Below, one piece after another: positions 54,001 to 60,473 of a stretch of 64,000 bases of DNA. Positions within the stretch are counted from its first letter, which is position 1, and the number at the start of each line of letters is the position of its first letter. The stretch is from Streptomyces niveus (GTDB taxonomy: Bacteria; Actinomycetota; Actinomycetes; Streptomycetales; Streptomycetaceae). The notes under the pieces are model-generated. The model had not been told where the DNA came from, searched no databases, and saw only the letters and a program-made list of their open reading frames with translations. The stretch covers positions 6,634,001-6,698,000 of the forward strand of contig NZ_CP018047.1 in the NCBI RefSeq assembly GCF_002009175.1. The letters are read 5' to 3'. Position numbers and translations under genes: made by a program.

Positions 54001-55447
54001 CCGGCCGGACGCGGGCGAGAGCGCCGGCGTCCCGGCGGAGCGCCTGCCGGCGGTCAACGGGCCCGAGGACCTCGCGTACATCATGTTCACCTCCGGCTCC
54101 ACCGGCCGCCCCAAGGGCGTCCTCGTCGAACACGCCGGCGTCCGCCGCATCTCCCACGAACCGGCCTACCTCACGCTCGAAGCGGACGAGCGGGTCCTCC
54201 AGGCCACCAGCTGGGGCTTCGACGTCTCGGCCGCCAGCATGTACACCGCCCTGCTCAACGGCGGGACCCTGGTGTGCCCCTCGCACGAGGAACTGCTCGA
54301 CCGGCAGAGCCTGCACCACCTGGTGACCTCGGAAGACGTGACCCTCGCCTTCCTCAGCACCGGGTACTTCCATCTGCTCGCCGACGTCTCCCCGGAGTGC
54401 CTGGAGCCGATCCGCACCCTCGTGGTGGCCGGCGAGCGGATGTCCGCGGACCACGCCCGCCGGATCGTCGCGCGCACCGGCCCCGGCCGGCTCGTCAACG
54501 CGTACGGACCGACCGAGGGAACCGTCTTCGCCACGGCCCACCACATCCGGTCCGTCGAGGAGGGCGCCCTCTCCGTCCCCATCGGCACCCCCGTCGACGA
54601 GACGCGCGTCTACCTCCTGATGCCGCACGGCGAACCCGCCCCCGACGGCATCGCCGGTGAACTGTGCATCGCCGGACCCGGCGTGGCACGCGGCTATCTC
54701 GGCGCCGACGACGACACCGAGGGGCCGTTCCGGCCCGACCCGTTCTTCCCCGGGGAGCGGATGTACCGCACCGGCGACCTCGCCCGCCGGCTGCCCGGCG
54801 GAGCCGTCGAGTACATGGGCCGCAACGACGACCAGCTCAAGATCCGCGGCTTCCGGGTGGAGCCGGCCGAGGTCGAGGAGGCCCTGCGCCGGTGCGCGGG
54901 AGTCACGGACGTACGCGTCGTGGTCCGCCGGATCGACGGCGAGAGCGCCCTCTGCGCCTATCTGGTGGCCGCCGACGCCTCGGTGGCCGACACGGCCCGC
55001 GAGGAACTCCGCGACCGGGTCCCCGCCTACATGCGTCCGAGCGCCTACGCGGTCCTGGACCGCCTGCCGCTCAACGCCAGCGGCAAGGTGGACACCCACG
55101 CCCTGCCCACCCCCCGCACCGTCACCGAGCCCGCACCCGCGGCTCCGACGGGCGACACCGCCAGGACCGACACCGAACGCAAGGTGCTGGCCATCTGGGC
55201 GCGGGTGCTGAACACCGCGTCGCCGGGAGCGGCCGACAACTTCTTCGAGGCGGGGGGCCACTCCCTGAAGGCGGTCGCCCTGATGGCCGAGGTACGGGAG
55301 GTCTTCGGGGTCGACGTACGCCTCATGGACTTCTTCCCGGCGCCGACCGCACGCGGGCTCGCGGAGCACATCGACAATCTGAGGTGGCTGGAGTCGGGTG
55401 GCGACGGCTCCGCCTCCTCCGGTGACCACGAGGAGATCATCATCTGA
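45047..55447 (+). CDS. Hybrid PKS-NRPS, KS-ACP-aminotransferase-C-A-PCP-C-A-PCP
   Basis: Domains in this 3466-residue protein: KS (5-425; Cys174, His310, His348); an AT-less linker (430-610); ACP (Ser650); a Pro/Ala-rich linker; class III PLP aminotransferase (about 885-1310; Lys1156 in TYGKIIGG); C1 (1370-1795; HHLAADG at 1493-1499); A1 (1815-2320); PCP (Ser2366); C2 (2425-2845); A2 (2865-3360); PCP (Ser3406). ACP-AMT-C is the layout of MycA (mycosubtilin) and McyE (microcystin), where the AMT turns a beta-ketone into a beta-amine. A1 pocket: D-I-W-E-V-Q-A-D-D-K (acidic, suggesting a cationic substrate). A2: D-V-A-F-V-A-A-V-F-K (unassigned). C2 has PHxxxDE instead of HHxxxDG. The acidic C-terminus (SSGDHEEIII) suits a TubC partner. 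Confidence 0.94.
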   Translation: MSEHPSVAIVGMAGRFPGADGVDELWRVLDEGQETVRTYVDAELVRAGVDPDTVAHPDYVKRGAHLRDVEYFDAAFFGYTGREAELMDPQQRIFLEICHEAMERSGYGPGTFDGPVGIVAGTRRSGYQDLLDRPEYDNVTDTFVKAGNEPDALVTKVAYKLDCTGPALTVQTYCSTSLVAVHLACQQLLDGESDIALAGGVALRLPQHTGYLYQRGGTLSKDGRCRSFDAEGSGLVFGDGAGVVVLRRLEDALADGDTVLAVIRGSAVGNDGAQRAGYTAPGVAGQARTVREALAAADVSATDIGYVETHGAGTPLGDGVEFKALTQAFGTDRRAVCGIGSVKSNTGHLDSASGVTALIKTVLSLRHRRIPASLHFDRPNPEIDFVNSPFYVCARAADWEPIGGRRLAGVNSLGIGGTNAHVIVEEAPEPVASPTTAREHLFVWSARSREALDLLTDDLRGHLEDHGEVNPADVAYTLQRGRQALRHRRMLVAADLDAVIDALAEGRYTQGEVGPSATERTGTPAGAGPLAVLGANWLSGDAVDWTALYAGESRRRLPLPTHPMIRKRYWPETGPVATAPSAAPAPPLPLSAPAESAAPTAPTPIDGPTEDTTMRDLLLDELRTIVASRFKMAAEDLDAHVPFLEMGADSLLLLSILQPLEERYGCKLSMRQFFKEFQTLDELADYLAVNADRQRLPSAGSPAAEASPVTASTPVAAAAGTGHAPAVIPAQPEAPVSVAPVAPVVPAPAPAIARVPEPAVPAPATLSGTPAQMSAIERITAEQLKLMNRQLDAMQGLYTAGPQAAPAAVAPSPVLPQPSPQPSPERGAPAGVPAVAPVEPAPARPAPAAETAPAPGPKVPLAPRMRAAAVLPPDTLARKEYLDGFVKRFSERTRKSKDYAQRFRPAVADSRSTIGFRMSTKELLYPVVAEKGRGARLWDLDDNEYVDLTMGFGVHLFGHQHQPIINALNERMDVGFGLGPRTELTEEVATAILELTGMERVAFVNTGSEAVMNAVRLARAATRRDKIVIFSTSYHGHSDGVLAAPTWVDGDLRTKPIATGVTQRSVQDVYVLEFGTEEALSFIDRHGDELAAVMVEPVTTRHPGDQQPEFLRALRRLTYRHGAKLIFDEMVTGFRAHPGGIQGLYDIQADIVTYGKIIGGGLPLGVVAGRGGVMDAIDGGVWHFGDDSYPTVESTFFGGTFCQHPLSMVAAKTVLDELRAQGPALQEGLARRTARFADTLNEDFRALEVPITVERFSSLFRFEHDANMDLFFYNLMDKGVYIWEWRCCFLSTAHNDEDLGTVRRVIRESVEELRENKLLPALSAAAAPPAPAAAVTPAPVTRTPAPATEAPAARPAVTAGAASFPAGRAHKQLWALANLNDGGSLAYNLNADFWLDGPLDTDALRTAVAGLLTRHESLRMTMSADGESIDVHDSADVPVDSVLFAEESGGDEDLTRILDGLAERRFDLLNGPLFRVTTIRTAPERHLLHLSVHHLAADGWSTVPVLGDLAALYSAARTGTDAGLTPVPQLRDFLAWQEENAAAPEAAGHRAYWETVTRDALELDLPRAGQQVLPSYRSERRTMHFDGTLLADLRREAAAQGVTVFAYLVTAWGALLQRLTDRRDLMLLVPSAARPPQLSDTVGYCTNLLPLRFDIDGADQISTCVDEMQGRLLDAMEHETHPFAETVHTLDRAASGSAGRVFRTVLAFDREVTLPEMRGLRMSEAGLTPVRHAISPLFVTVTDVGSTFRCDFDIQHESFSEEVTEQLPGLFRNLLAEMVADSGQSLSALELLGADERARLLGWGRGPEIELGSRTVCELFEEQAARTPDRTAVACEDRTLTYAELDARANRLASVLHRRLGLGPESVVGIRLPRSEKFLVTILALWKCGAAYVPLEPKHPIQRHLKVLRLSKAVAVVSEAEYEPDAPEADATWLRYSRLVSEGASAPATSPGLPRPMDAAAYIMFSSGSTGEPKGIVIEQRAMLNHVLAKIEDYRVDDAEAILAQNAPSSFDISVWQFVAPLLNGGQSRIYPDADVEDPATFVDLTDRHGVTVLELVPSYLAMMLDELDLTDRTGLFEALHHVVLQAEPLKPSLVERWYARFPGIVMSNAYGATETADDVLHPVTRVPDGDLTPTGKPIRNACVYIVGDDFQLVPPGVRGELLVGGVAVGRGYLTETPANARAFLDHNPVEPERAGRVYRTGDMARWRDDGQIEILGRNDHQVKVRGQRVELGEIERAVHTLDQVSDAAVKHFPAPNGGGSYLVGYVVPAPGGSPAAEQLKSALRTQLPDYMVPAHFVLLDALPLGDSGKIDRKALEEPRMFTGRQQPATPSRHSVDDTVLRCARTIFGHSDIGIDDDFFELGGNSISAVRLIQLVREAFGIDLPGITIFERPTLREFSDVVARTAFDPAAPIPAAPRKDSYRASASEERMYFLWTLDPSSRLYNIPMAYVVKGAVDRERLHRAVNDVIAKHDILRTTFHMEGGRLEQRILPSAQVTLSDLGTTDETLEELVTAWAKPHNLRVGPPIRAGLGKRPGREEYVVLLDLPHIVLDEGSMGVLFRDLSAAYRGETLEPGALTYKDFAEWEQLYRTSESYAKDRSYWLERFENPPGVVEFPLRPRPAVLEMKGDRHAFSLGTELTAGLREYCKRHRVTPYMVLLSTFNVLLSKYTGQEETVVGTPVDGRYHPACADIIGMFGNSLPLRTGPERAKSFSAYVNEVRAAVIDGLQHQAYPFEELVRELDLPRDPSRNPLFDFMFVFTDLAESWFEMDGAIGTPEPVSVGVAKMDMTFSAYEREKSVEVIQEYATDIFDLDTVEQMGRHYTHLLEQVLAAPDAPMGDHRLIGDEERDRLTGVGGTPFVPRSEGATLHGLFEAAVDRAPDRTALVSGAERYTYAELDARADRLARLLRNDAGTTREQPVGVLLDTAHDTVTAMLAVLKAGGAYVPFDRTTPIARVAELLGTAGATVLISDLAQESDLPAGLSLVRPDAGESAGVPAERLPAVNGPEDLAYIMFTSGSTGRPKGVLVEHAGVRRISHEPAYLTLEADERVLQATSWGFDVSAASMYTALLNGGTLVCPSHEELLDRQSLHHLVTSEDVTLAFLSTGYFHLLADVSPECLEPIRTLVVAGERMSADHARRIVARTGPGRLVNAYGPTEGTVFATAHHIRSVEEGALSVPIGTPVDETRVYLLMPHGEPAPDGIAGELCIAGPGVARGYLGADDDTEGPFRPDPFFPGERMYRTGDLARRLPGGAVEYMGRNDDQLKIRGFRVEPAEVEEALRRCAGVTDVRVVVRRIDGESALCAYLVAADASVADTAREELRDRVPAYMRPSAYAVLDRLPLNASGKVDTHALPTPRTVTEPAPAAPTGDTARTDTERKVLAIWARVLNTASPGAADNFFEAGGHSLKAVALMAEVREVFGVDVRLMDFFPAPTARGLAEHIDNLRWLESGGDGSASSGDHEEIII

Positions 55448-56979
55448 TGGGCGTGACGACCAACGCGGATGTGGCGGGGCTGATGTCACGGCTGCGCACG
55501 GCGGGTGTCCAGGTCCGGGCCGACGAAGGCCGGCTCGTACTGGACGCGCCCCGTGGCGCCGTGGACCACGGTCTGCTCGCCCTCGTCCGGGAACACAAAC
55601 AAGACCTGCTGCGCCTGCTGACCGGGGGAGGCGGGGGCGGCGCCACGCGCATCCCGCCGGCCCGGCCGGCCCTCTCGTACCCCCTCTCCCACGCCCAGCA
55701 GCGCCTCTACTTCACCCAGCTCCTCTATCCCGAATCGGTCACCTACCAGATTCTCGACGTGGTGCGCGTCGACGGCCCGGCGGACGGAGACCGGATCGAG
55801 GAGACGCTGCGCTCGCTGATCCGCCGCCACGAGGGCTTCCGTACCTCCTTCGACCTGGTCGGAGAGGAACCCGCGCTGACCGTGCACGACGACGTCGAGT
55901 TCCATCTGGAGCGATCCCGCGAACCGGACTTCTCCCCGGAGCACACCGGTGACTTCGTCAGGCCCTTCGACCTCACCGCGCCGCCCCTGCTGAGGGCCCG
56001 GCTGGTGGAGGTACGACCGGACCTGCACTACCTCCTGATGGACAAGCACCACCTGGTGTTCGACGCCGCGTCGCGCGGTACGTTCGCCCGCGACTTCGTC
56101 CGCGCCCACCTGGGGGAGCCAGCCGAGCCGCTGACCGTCGGCTACAAGGACTTCGCGGTGTGGCAGAACGACCTCGGGGGAACGGAGCTGCGCCGGGCGG
56201 GGGAGCACTGGGACACGGTCTTCGCCGACGACGCCCTGGTGGCCGCCGCCCCGGCGGAGGCGCACCCGGAGCTGTTCGGCACCGAATCCCGGCGCGCCCA
56301 CGCCGAGTTCGGGCCCGAACGCACCGAGGCCCTTCGGGAGCACTGCCGCTCCCATGGCCTGTCCCCGGCCATGTTCCTCCAGGCCGCCTACCACCTCGCC
56401 CTGCACCGGTTCAGCGGACAGGACGAAGTGGTGGTCGGCTTCCCCGTCGACGTACGGGCGGACGCCGGACTCGACGACCAGCTCGGCCTGTACGTCAACA
56501 CCGTGCCGGTACGGTCCTTTCCCGACGCCCGCCTGCCGTTCCACACGTACGCGGCGACCGTCCGGGACGGGATCGTGGCCGGTCTGGACCACAGCCGGTT
56601 CCCGTACGACGCGATAGTCGAGCGGGCCTCCGCGCGCCGCAACGTCAGCGAGGCCCCCCTGGTCGACGGCTTCTTCAACATCGCCGTCGCCGACACCTCC
56701 CCCTCCCCGTGGGCGCGGGCTGGCCTGACCGAGGTGGCCGGCGACCCGCGGGCCGCGCTGCCCGAACTGCCCTGTCTCAGCTGCCGGTTCGACCTGACCC
56801 TCAGCGTCCTGGAGGAACCCGGCAGCCTGCGGCTCGAACTGGACTGCACCACCAAGCTGCTCGACCAGGACGTCGTCGAACGGATCGTGCGCGATCTGGT
56901 CCACGTGATCGACCGGGTCGTCGCCGAACCCGGCCTGCTCATCGGCTCACTGGCCGGCGCGGTGGAGGCGGCCCGGTGA
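55447..56979 (+). CDS. Free-standing condensation-domain protein with N-terminal TubC docking domain
   Basis: This 510-residue protein has residues 5-58 matching the TubC-type N-terminal docking fold (ADVAGLMSRLRTAGVQVRAD ending HKQDLLRLL), a Gly-rich hinge, and one C domain (about 70-505). The active-site block is HHLVFDA at 201-207: both histidines and the Asp are present, with Ala for the final Gly. No A or PCP domain follows. It should dock on the acidic C-terminus of the preceding synthetase and either release the chain onto a free nucleophile or pass it to a carrier outside the window. 2,3-Diaminopropionate, made by the next two genes, is one candidate. The ATG overlaps the previous stop (TGATG). 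Confidence 0.9.
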   Translation: MGVTTNADVAGLMSRLRTAGVQVRADEGRLVLDAPRGAVDHGLLALVREHKQDLLRLLTGGGGGGATRIPPARPALSYPLSHAQQRLYFTQLLYPESVTYQILDVVRVDGPADGDRIEETLRSLIRRHEGFRTSFDLVGEEPALTVHDDVEFHLERSREPDFSPEHTGDFVRPFDLTAPPLLRARLVEVRPDLHYLLMDKHHLVFDAASRGTFARDFVRAHLGEPAEPLTVGYKDFAVWQNDLGGTELRRAGEHWDTVFADDALVAAAPAEAHPELFGTESRRAHAEFGPERTEALREHCRSHGLSPAMFLQAAYHLALHRFSGQDEVVVGFPVDVRADAGLDDQLGLYVNTVPVRSFPDARLPFHTYAATVRDGIVAGLDHSRFPYDAIVERASARRNVSEAPLVDGFFNIAVADTSPSPWARAGLTEVAGDPRAALPELPCLSCRFDLTLSVLEEPGSLRLELDCTTKLLDQDVVERIVRDLVHVIDRVVAEPGLLIGSLAGAVEAAR

Positions 56980-58058
56980 TCACGGCCAACCCGCTCGACC
57001 TCCGCTTCCCCGAGGTCTTCTTCGAACTGACCGACTTCGCCCCGGTCGGCCGCACGCTGCTGAAGCTGGAGGGCTTCAACATCACCGGCTCGATCAAACT
57101 GAAGTCGGCCCTGTTCATGGTCGATCTCCTCGAACAGGAAGGGCGGCTGTTCCCGAATCGGTCCACCATCGTCGAGTCCTCCTCGGGAAACCTCGGGGTC
57201 GCGCTGGCCCTCATCTGCCGGATGCGCGGCTACGGCTTCATCTGCGTCACCGACCCCAACGCCTCGCCCGCCAACCTCCGGGCGATCCGGGCGTACGGGG
57301 GCCGGATCGAGCCGGTGACCGAGAAGGACCCGCAGGGCGGCTATCTCCAGACCCGCCTCGATCTGGTGCGGGACCTGCTCGCGGAGCGGCCCGACCGGAT
57401 CTGGCTCAACCAGTACGCCAACCAGGCCAACGTGGAGGCCCACGCGCGCTGGACGGCGGAGGAGATCCTGCGGGCCGTGCCCGACGTCAGCCACCTCTAC
57501 GTCGGCACCGGCACCACCGGCACGATGATGGGCATCGCACGGCGCTTCGCCGAACTGGCCCCGAAGACGGAGCTCGTCGCCGTCGAACCCGAGGGCTCGG
57601 TCACCTTCGGCACCGGCCCGCCGGCCCGGCGGATACTGCCCGGCGTCGGCACCAGCCGCCGCCCGGAGATCGCCGACGCCGACCGCGTCCACCGCATCGT
57701 GCACGTGGCGGAGGCCGACGCCGTACGCCGCTGCTACGAGGTTCTCAACGACCGCGGGCTGCTCGTCGGCTGCTCGACGGGACACGTCCTGCACGCCATG
57801 GCCGAGGACGCGGAGATCTTCTCGGAGGGCAGCGTGGTCGTCGGGGTCTCGGCCGACCTCGGCGACAAGTACCTGGACACCCTGTACGACGAGGACTGGC
57901 TGGCGGACCACTTCCCGGGTCTCGGTGACGGACCGGGGACCACCACCCGCGGCGGCCCCGGCGCGCCGCTCTGCGGGCCGCTGCGAGAAGTGCTCGCCGA
58001 GCGGGGGCCCGACCCCCTCGGCCGCGCCGTGACCGACCCCGTTGCCCGGATGGAGTGA
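56976..58058 (+). CDS. sbnA: 2,3-Diaminopropionate biosynthesis protein SbnA-like (PLP-dependent, cysteine-synthase fold)
   Basis: This 360-residue fold type II PLP enzyme has the lysine in NITGSIKLKSAL (Lys41), SSSGNLGVAL for substrate carboxylate and GTGTTGTMMG for the PLP phosphate. In staphyloferrin B biosynthesis SbnA joins O-phospho-L-serine and L-glutamate to N-(1-amino-1-carboxyl-2-ethyl)-glutamate, which SbnB splits oxidatively. The immediate neighbour is SbnB-like, which makes this assignment firm over ordinary cysteine synthase. The GTG at 56976 overlaps the C-domain gene stop (GTGA); the longer frame upstream merely shadows that gene. Confidence 0.9.
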   Translation: MITANPLDLRFPEVFFELTDFAPVGRTLLKLEGFNITGSIKLKSALFMVDLLEQEGRLFPNRSTIVESSSGNLGVALALICRMRGYGFICVTDPNASPANLRAIRAYGGRIEPVTEKDPQGGYLQTRLDLVRDLLAERPDRIWLNQYANQANVEAHARWTAEEILRAVPDVSHLYVGTGTTGTMMGIARRFAELAPKTELVAVEPEGSVTFGTGPPARRILPGVGTSRRPEIADADRVHRIVHVAEADAVRRCYEVLNDRGLLVGCSTGHVLHAMAEDAEIFSEGSVVVGVSADLGDKYLDTLYDEDWLADHFPGLGDGPGTTTRGGPGAPLCGPLREVLAERGPDPLGRAVTDPVARME

Positions 58059-59104
58059 GTACGTTGCCCAGCCCCATGAACGCCCCGATGAACGCCCCGA
58101 GGAACACCCCGACGTTCCAGCTGATCGGCGCCACCGCGGTGGCCGAGGTGCTGAACGACCGTCACCAGCAGGTCATCGAGCTGGTGTCGGACATCTACCG
58201 GCTGCACGGGAACGGTGGCACGACCAACCCGGACAGCTACTTCCTGCGCTTCCCGGAGCGGCCTGACGCCCGCATCATCGCGCTCCCCGCGCGGATCGAG
58301 GACGACCGGGAGATCGCCGGCATCAAGTGGATAGCCAGCTTCCCGGGCAACCACACCGAGAGCGGCCTGCCGCGTGCCTCGGCGGTCGTGATCCTCAACG
58401 ACATGGCCACCGGATACCCGTTCGCCTGTATCGAGGGCGCCGCCATCAGCTCCCACCGGACGGCCGCGTCGGCGGCCCTGGGCGCGGGGCTGCTGCACCC
58501 GTCGAGGACCGCGGGCTCCATCGCGGTCGTCGGCGCGGGCCCGATCGCGCGGCGGATCCTGGAGTATCTGCGTGCCTCGGGCTGGAAGACCGACCGGTAC
58601 CGCGTGCATGACACGGTGGAGGGCAGGGCCGAACTGCTCCGCGACGAACTGACCGCCCAGGGCGCCCGGGCGGAGGCCGTCCCGGACGCCGAGGACGCCG
58701 TCCGCGGCGCGGAACTGGTCGTGCTGGCCACCACGGCCGCCGGGCCGTGGCTCACCGACCCCGCGCTCCTGACCGCCGGCCAGACGGTGCTCAACGTGTC
58801 GCTGCGCGACCTCGGGGTGCCCGTCGTGCTCGCCGCGCAGAACGTCCTGGACGACATCGAGCACTGCATGAAGGCCAACACCTCGCCGCACCTCGCCGAA
58901 CAGGCCACCGGAGGACGCGACTTCGTGGCCGGCACGATCTCGGACCTGATCGAGGGCCGTATCGCACCGGACCCCGAGCGCCCGCGGATCTTCTCCCCGT
59001 TCGGTCTCGGCGTGCTCGACCTGGCCCTGGCCCGGTACATCCACGGCGAGGCCGTCGGCCGTGGTCTGGCCGTCAGCGACGAGAACTTCTTCGGCCTGGC
59101 CTGA
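58055..59104 (+). CDS. sbnB: 2,3-Diaminopropionate biosynthesis protein SbnB-like (ornithine cyclodeaminase family)
   Basis: This 349-residue protein of the ornithine cyclodeaminase/mu-crystallin family has a Rossmann motif AVVGAGPIARRILEYL and the substrate-region blocks GIKWIASFPGN and EGAAISSHRTAA. SbnB oxidises the SbnA product with NAD and releases L-2,3-diaminopropionate plus 2-oxoglutarate. The GTG at 58055 overlaps the sbnA-like stop. The N-terminus carries a short Met/Asn/Pro repeat (SPMNAPMNAPRNTP) that is probably disordered; a later ATG is possible. It is the last gene of the plus-strand operon, followed by a strong hairpin. Confidence 0.92.
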   Translation: MSTLPSPMNAPMNAPRNTPTFQLIGATAVAEVLNDRHQQVIELVSDIYRLHGNGGTTNPDSYFLRFPERPDARIIALPARIEDDREIAGIKWIASFPGNHTESGLPRASAVVILNDMATGYPFACIEGAAISSHRTAASAALGAGLLHPSRTAGSIAVVGAGPIARRILEYLRASGWKTDRYRVHDTVEGRAELLRDELTAQGARAEAVPDAEDAVRGAELVVLATTAAGPWLTDPALLTAGQTVLNVSLRDLGVPVVLAAQNVLDDIEHCMKANTSPHLAEQATGGRDFVAGTISDLIEGRIAPDPERPRIFSPFGLGVLDLALARYIHGEAVGRGLAVSDENFFGLA

Positions 59105-59122
59105 CGACGCCGCAGACGAACC

Positions 59123-59156
59123 GCGGTCCCCGCCGCCGTCCGGCGGCGGGAACCGC
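59123..59156. terminator. Bidirectional terminator after the biosynthetic operon
   Basis: GCGGT and ACCGC (outer arms) and the nine-base inner arms 59129-59137 and 59142-59150 pair with one internal mismatch and a four-base loop. It lies between the convergent sbnB-like and MFS genes. Confidence 0.85.
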
Positions 59157-59158
59157 CC

Positions 59159-60448
59159 TCAGGCGTCGGCGCCGACGCTCGGCAGATCCTTGCGGTCCTG
59201 GGGGTCCTCCACGGTCCGCAGCCGGCGGACGGGCGAGAACAGCGGCCATACGGCGGCCAGCAGCAGCCCGACCGTCGAGACGACGATCGTGCCCGACAGA
59301 CCGAGCGCGGACGTGGCGAGCGCCCCGCCCGCCAGCGCCCCCAGCGGCTCGACCCCCCAGCCCATGAAACGGGCGGAGGAGATGATCCGGCCCTGAAGGT
59401 GCTCGGGCACCATGATCTGGCGCATGGTGTTCACACAGATGTGCATCACCACGATGCCGAACACCCAGGAGAACTGGGAGATCCCGATCAGGACCAGGGC
59501 CAGCGGCCGGTCGAAGTGATGGACGAAGCCCACCGGTATCCCGGTGATCCCCGGCAGCGCGTACCCGATGATGACGGTCGGTCCCACCCCGAACCGCGCG
59601 GTGAGCCGCTGGCAGACCACGGCGGCCGTCAGCCCCGCCACACCGCCGAGCATGGTCATCGTGCCCAGCAGCGCCGGGCTGAGCCCGACGACCCTCAGGG
59701 CGTACAGCATGTAGATGGCCACGAACATCGAGCAGAAGAAGTTGAAGAAGACCGAGGTCACGGCGATGGGCCACTGGTACGGATCCCTCCGCAGCAGCCG
59801 CAGTCCGCTCATGATCGCGGCGAGATGCCGCTCCTCCGGACCCTCGTGCGCCTCGTTGTCACGGGGGTGGGCCTTCGGCAGTCTGAGGAGCGCCAGGCTG
59901 CTGACCACGTACGTGCACGCGTCGATCAGCACCGCGACCGGTGCGCCGAACGTCTGGACCAGCACACCCGCGAGCCCGGGGCCGCCGACATCGCCGACCG
60001 CCTCGCTCGCCTCCAGCCACGAGTTGGCGGGCCCGACCTTGTCACGGCCGACGAGCCGGGGGACGTACGGCGTGATCGCGCTGTCGAACAGCAGCGTCAG
60101 CGCGCTGATCAGATACGTGACCAGTGCCAGCACCCAGATGCTCAGCGCGTCCGCCCAGTAGAGCACCGGAACGGTCAACAGCACCGCGAGCCGTGCCAGG
60201 TTGGCGATGTGCATGAGCGAGGTGCGCTCGTACTTGTCCGACCAGACACCGACCGACAGACCGAGGGTCAGGCTGGACATCCCCGCCGCGGCGACGAGGA
60301 GGCTCATCTCCCAGGGCGTGGCGTCGAGGTTGATGGCGGCGACGAGCGGCAGGGCGAACGTGGTGATCTGAGCCCCGGTCAGGGAGATCGACTCCGCCGC
60401 CCAGAGCCGGAAGAACCCGGTCGACGCGAGTACAGATTTCTTGCGCAT
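59159..60448 (-). CDS. MFS exporter (DHA3/EntS-like)
   Basis: This 429-residue protein has about twelve hydrophobic helices and the MFS_3-type N-terminus FRLWAAESISLTGAQITTFALPLVAA, with the loop 2-3 motif VGVWSDKYER and the mid-region RLVGRDKVGPANSWLEAS. The family includes enterobactin exporter EntS and macrolide efflux proteins. It lies 25 bases downstream of the TE-P450 gene on the same strand, so the two are probably co-transcribed; export of, and self-resistance to, the cluster product is the likely role. The ATG at 60446-60448 has GGAAGGA upstream. Confidence 0.9.
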   Translation of the reverse strand: MRKKSVLASTGFFRLWAAESISLTGAQITTFALPLVAAINLDATPWEMSLLVAAAGMSSLTLGLSVGVWSDKYERTSLMHIANLARLAVLLTVPVLYWADALSIWVLALVTYLISALTLLFDSAITPYVPRLVGRDKVGPANSWLEASEAVGDVGGPGLAGVLVQTFGAPVAVLIDACTYVVSSLALLRLPKAHPRDNEAHEGPEERHLAAIMSGLRLLRRDPYQWPIAVTSVFFNFFCSMFVAIYMLYALRVVGLSPALLGTMTMLGGVAGLTAAVVCQRLTARFGVGPTVIIGYALPGITGIPVGFVHHFDRPLALVLIGISQFSWVFGIVVMHICVNTMRQIMVPEHLQGRIISSARFMGWGVEPLGALAGGALATSALGLSGTIVVSTVGLLLAAVWPLFSPVRRLRTVEDPQDRKDLPSVGADA

Positions 60449-60473
60449 GAGAGTGTGCGTCCTTCCGGCCCGG

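Noticed and set aside
56160..56975. Upstream extension of the sbnA-like gene
   Set aside because: This part is Arg/Gly/Pro-rich shadow of the C-domain gene. The GTG at 56976, overlapping the previous stop, begins the true homology.
56976..59104. Staphyloferrin-type siderophore cluster
   Set aside because: sbnA/sbnB-like genes are present, but there is no NIS synthetase (IucA/IucC family) and no ferric-siderophore importer. Diaminopropionate here more likely feeds the NRPS or the final C domain.
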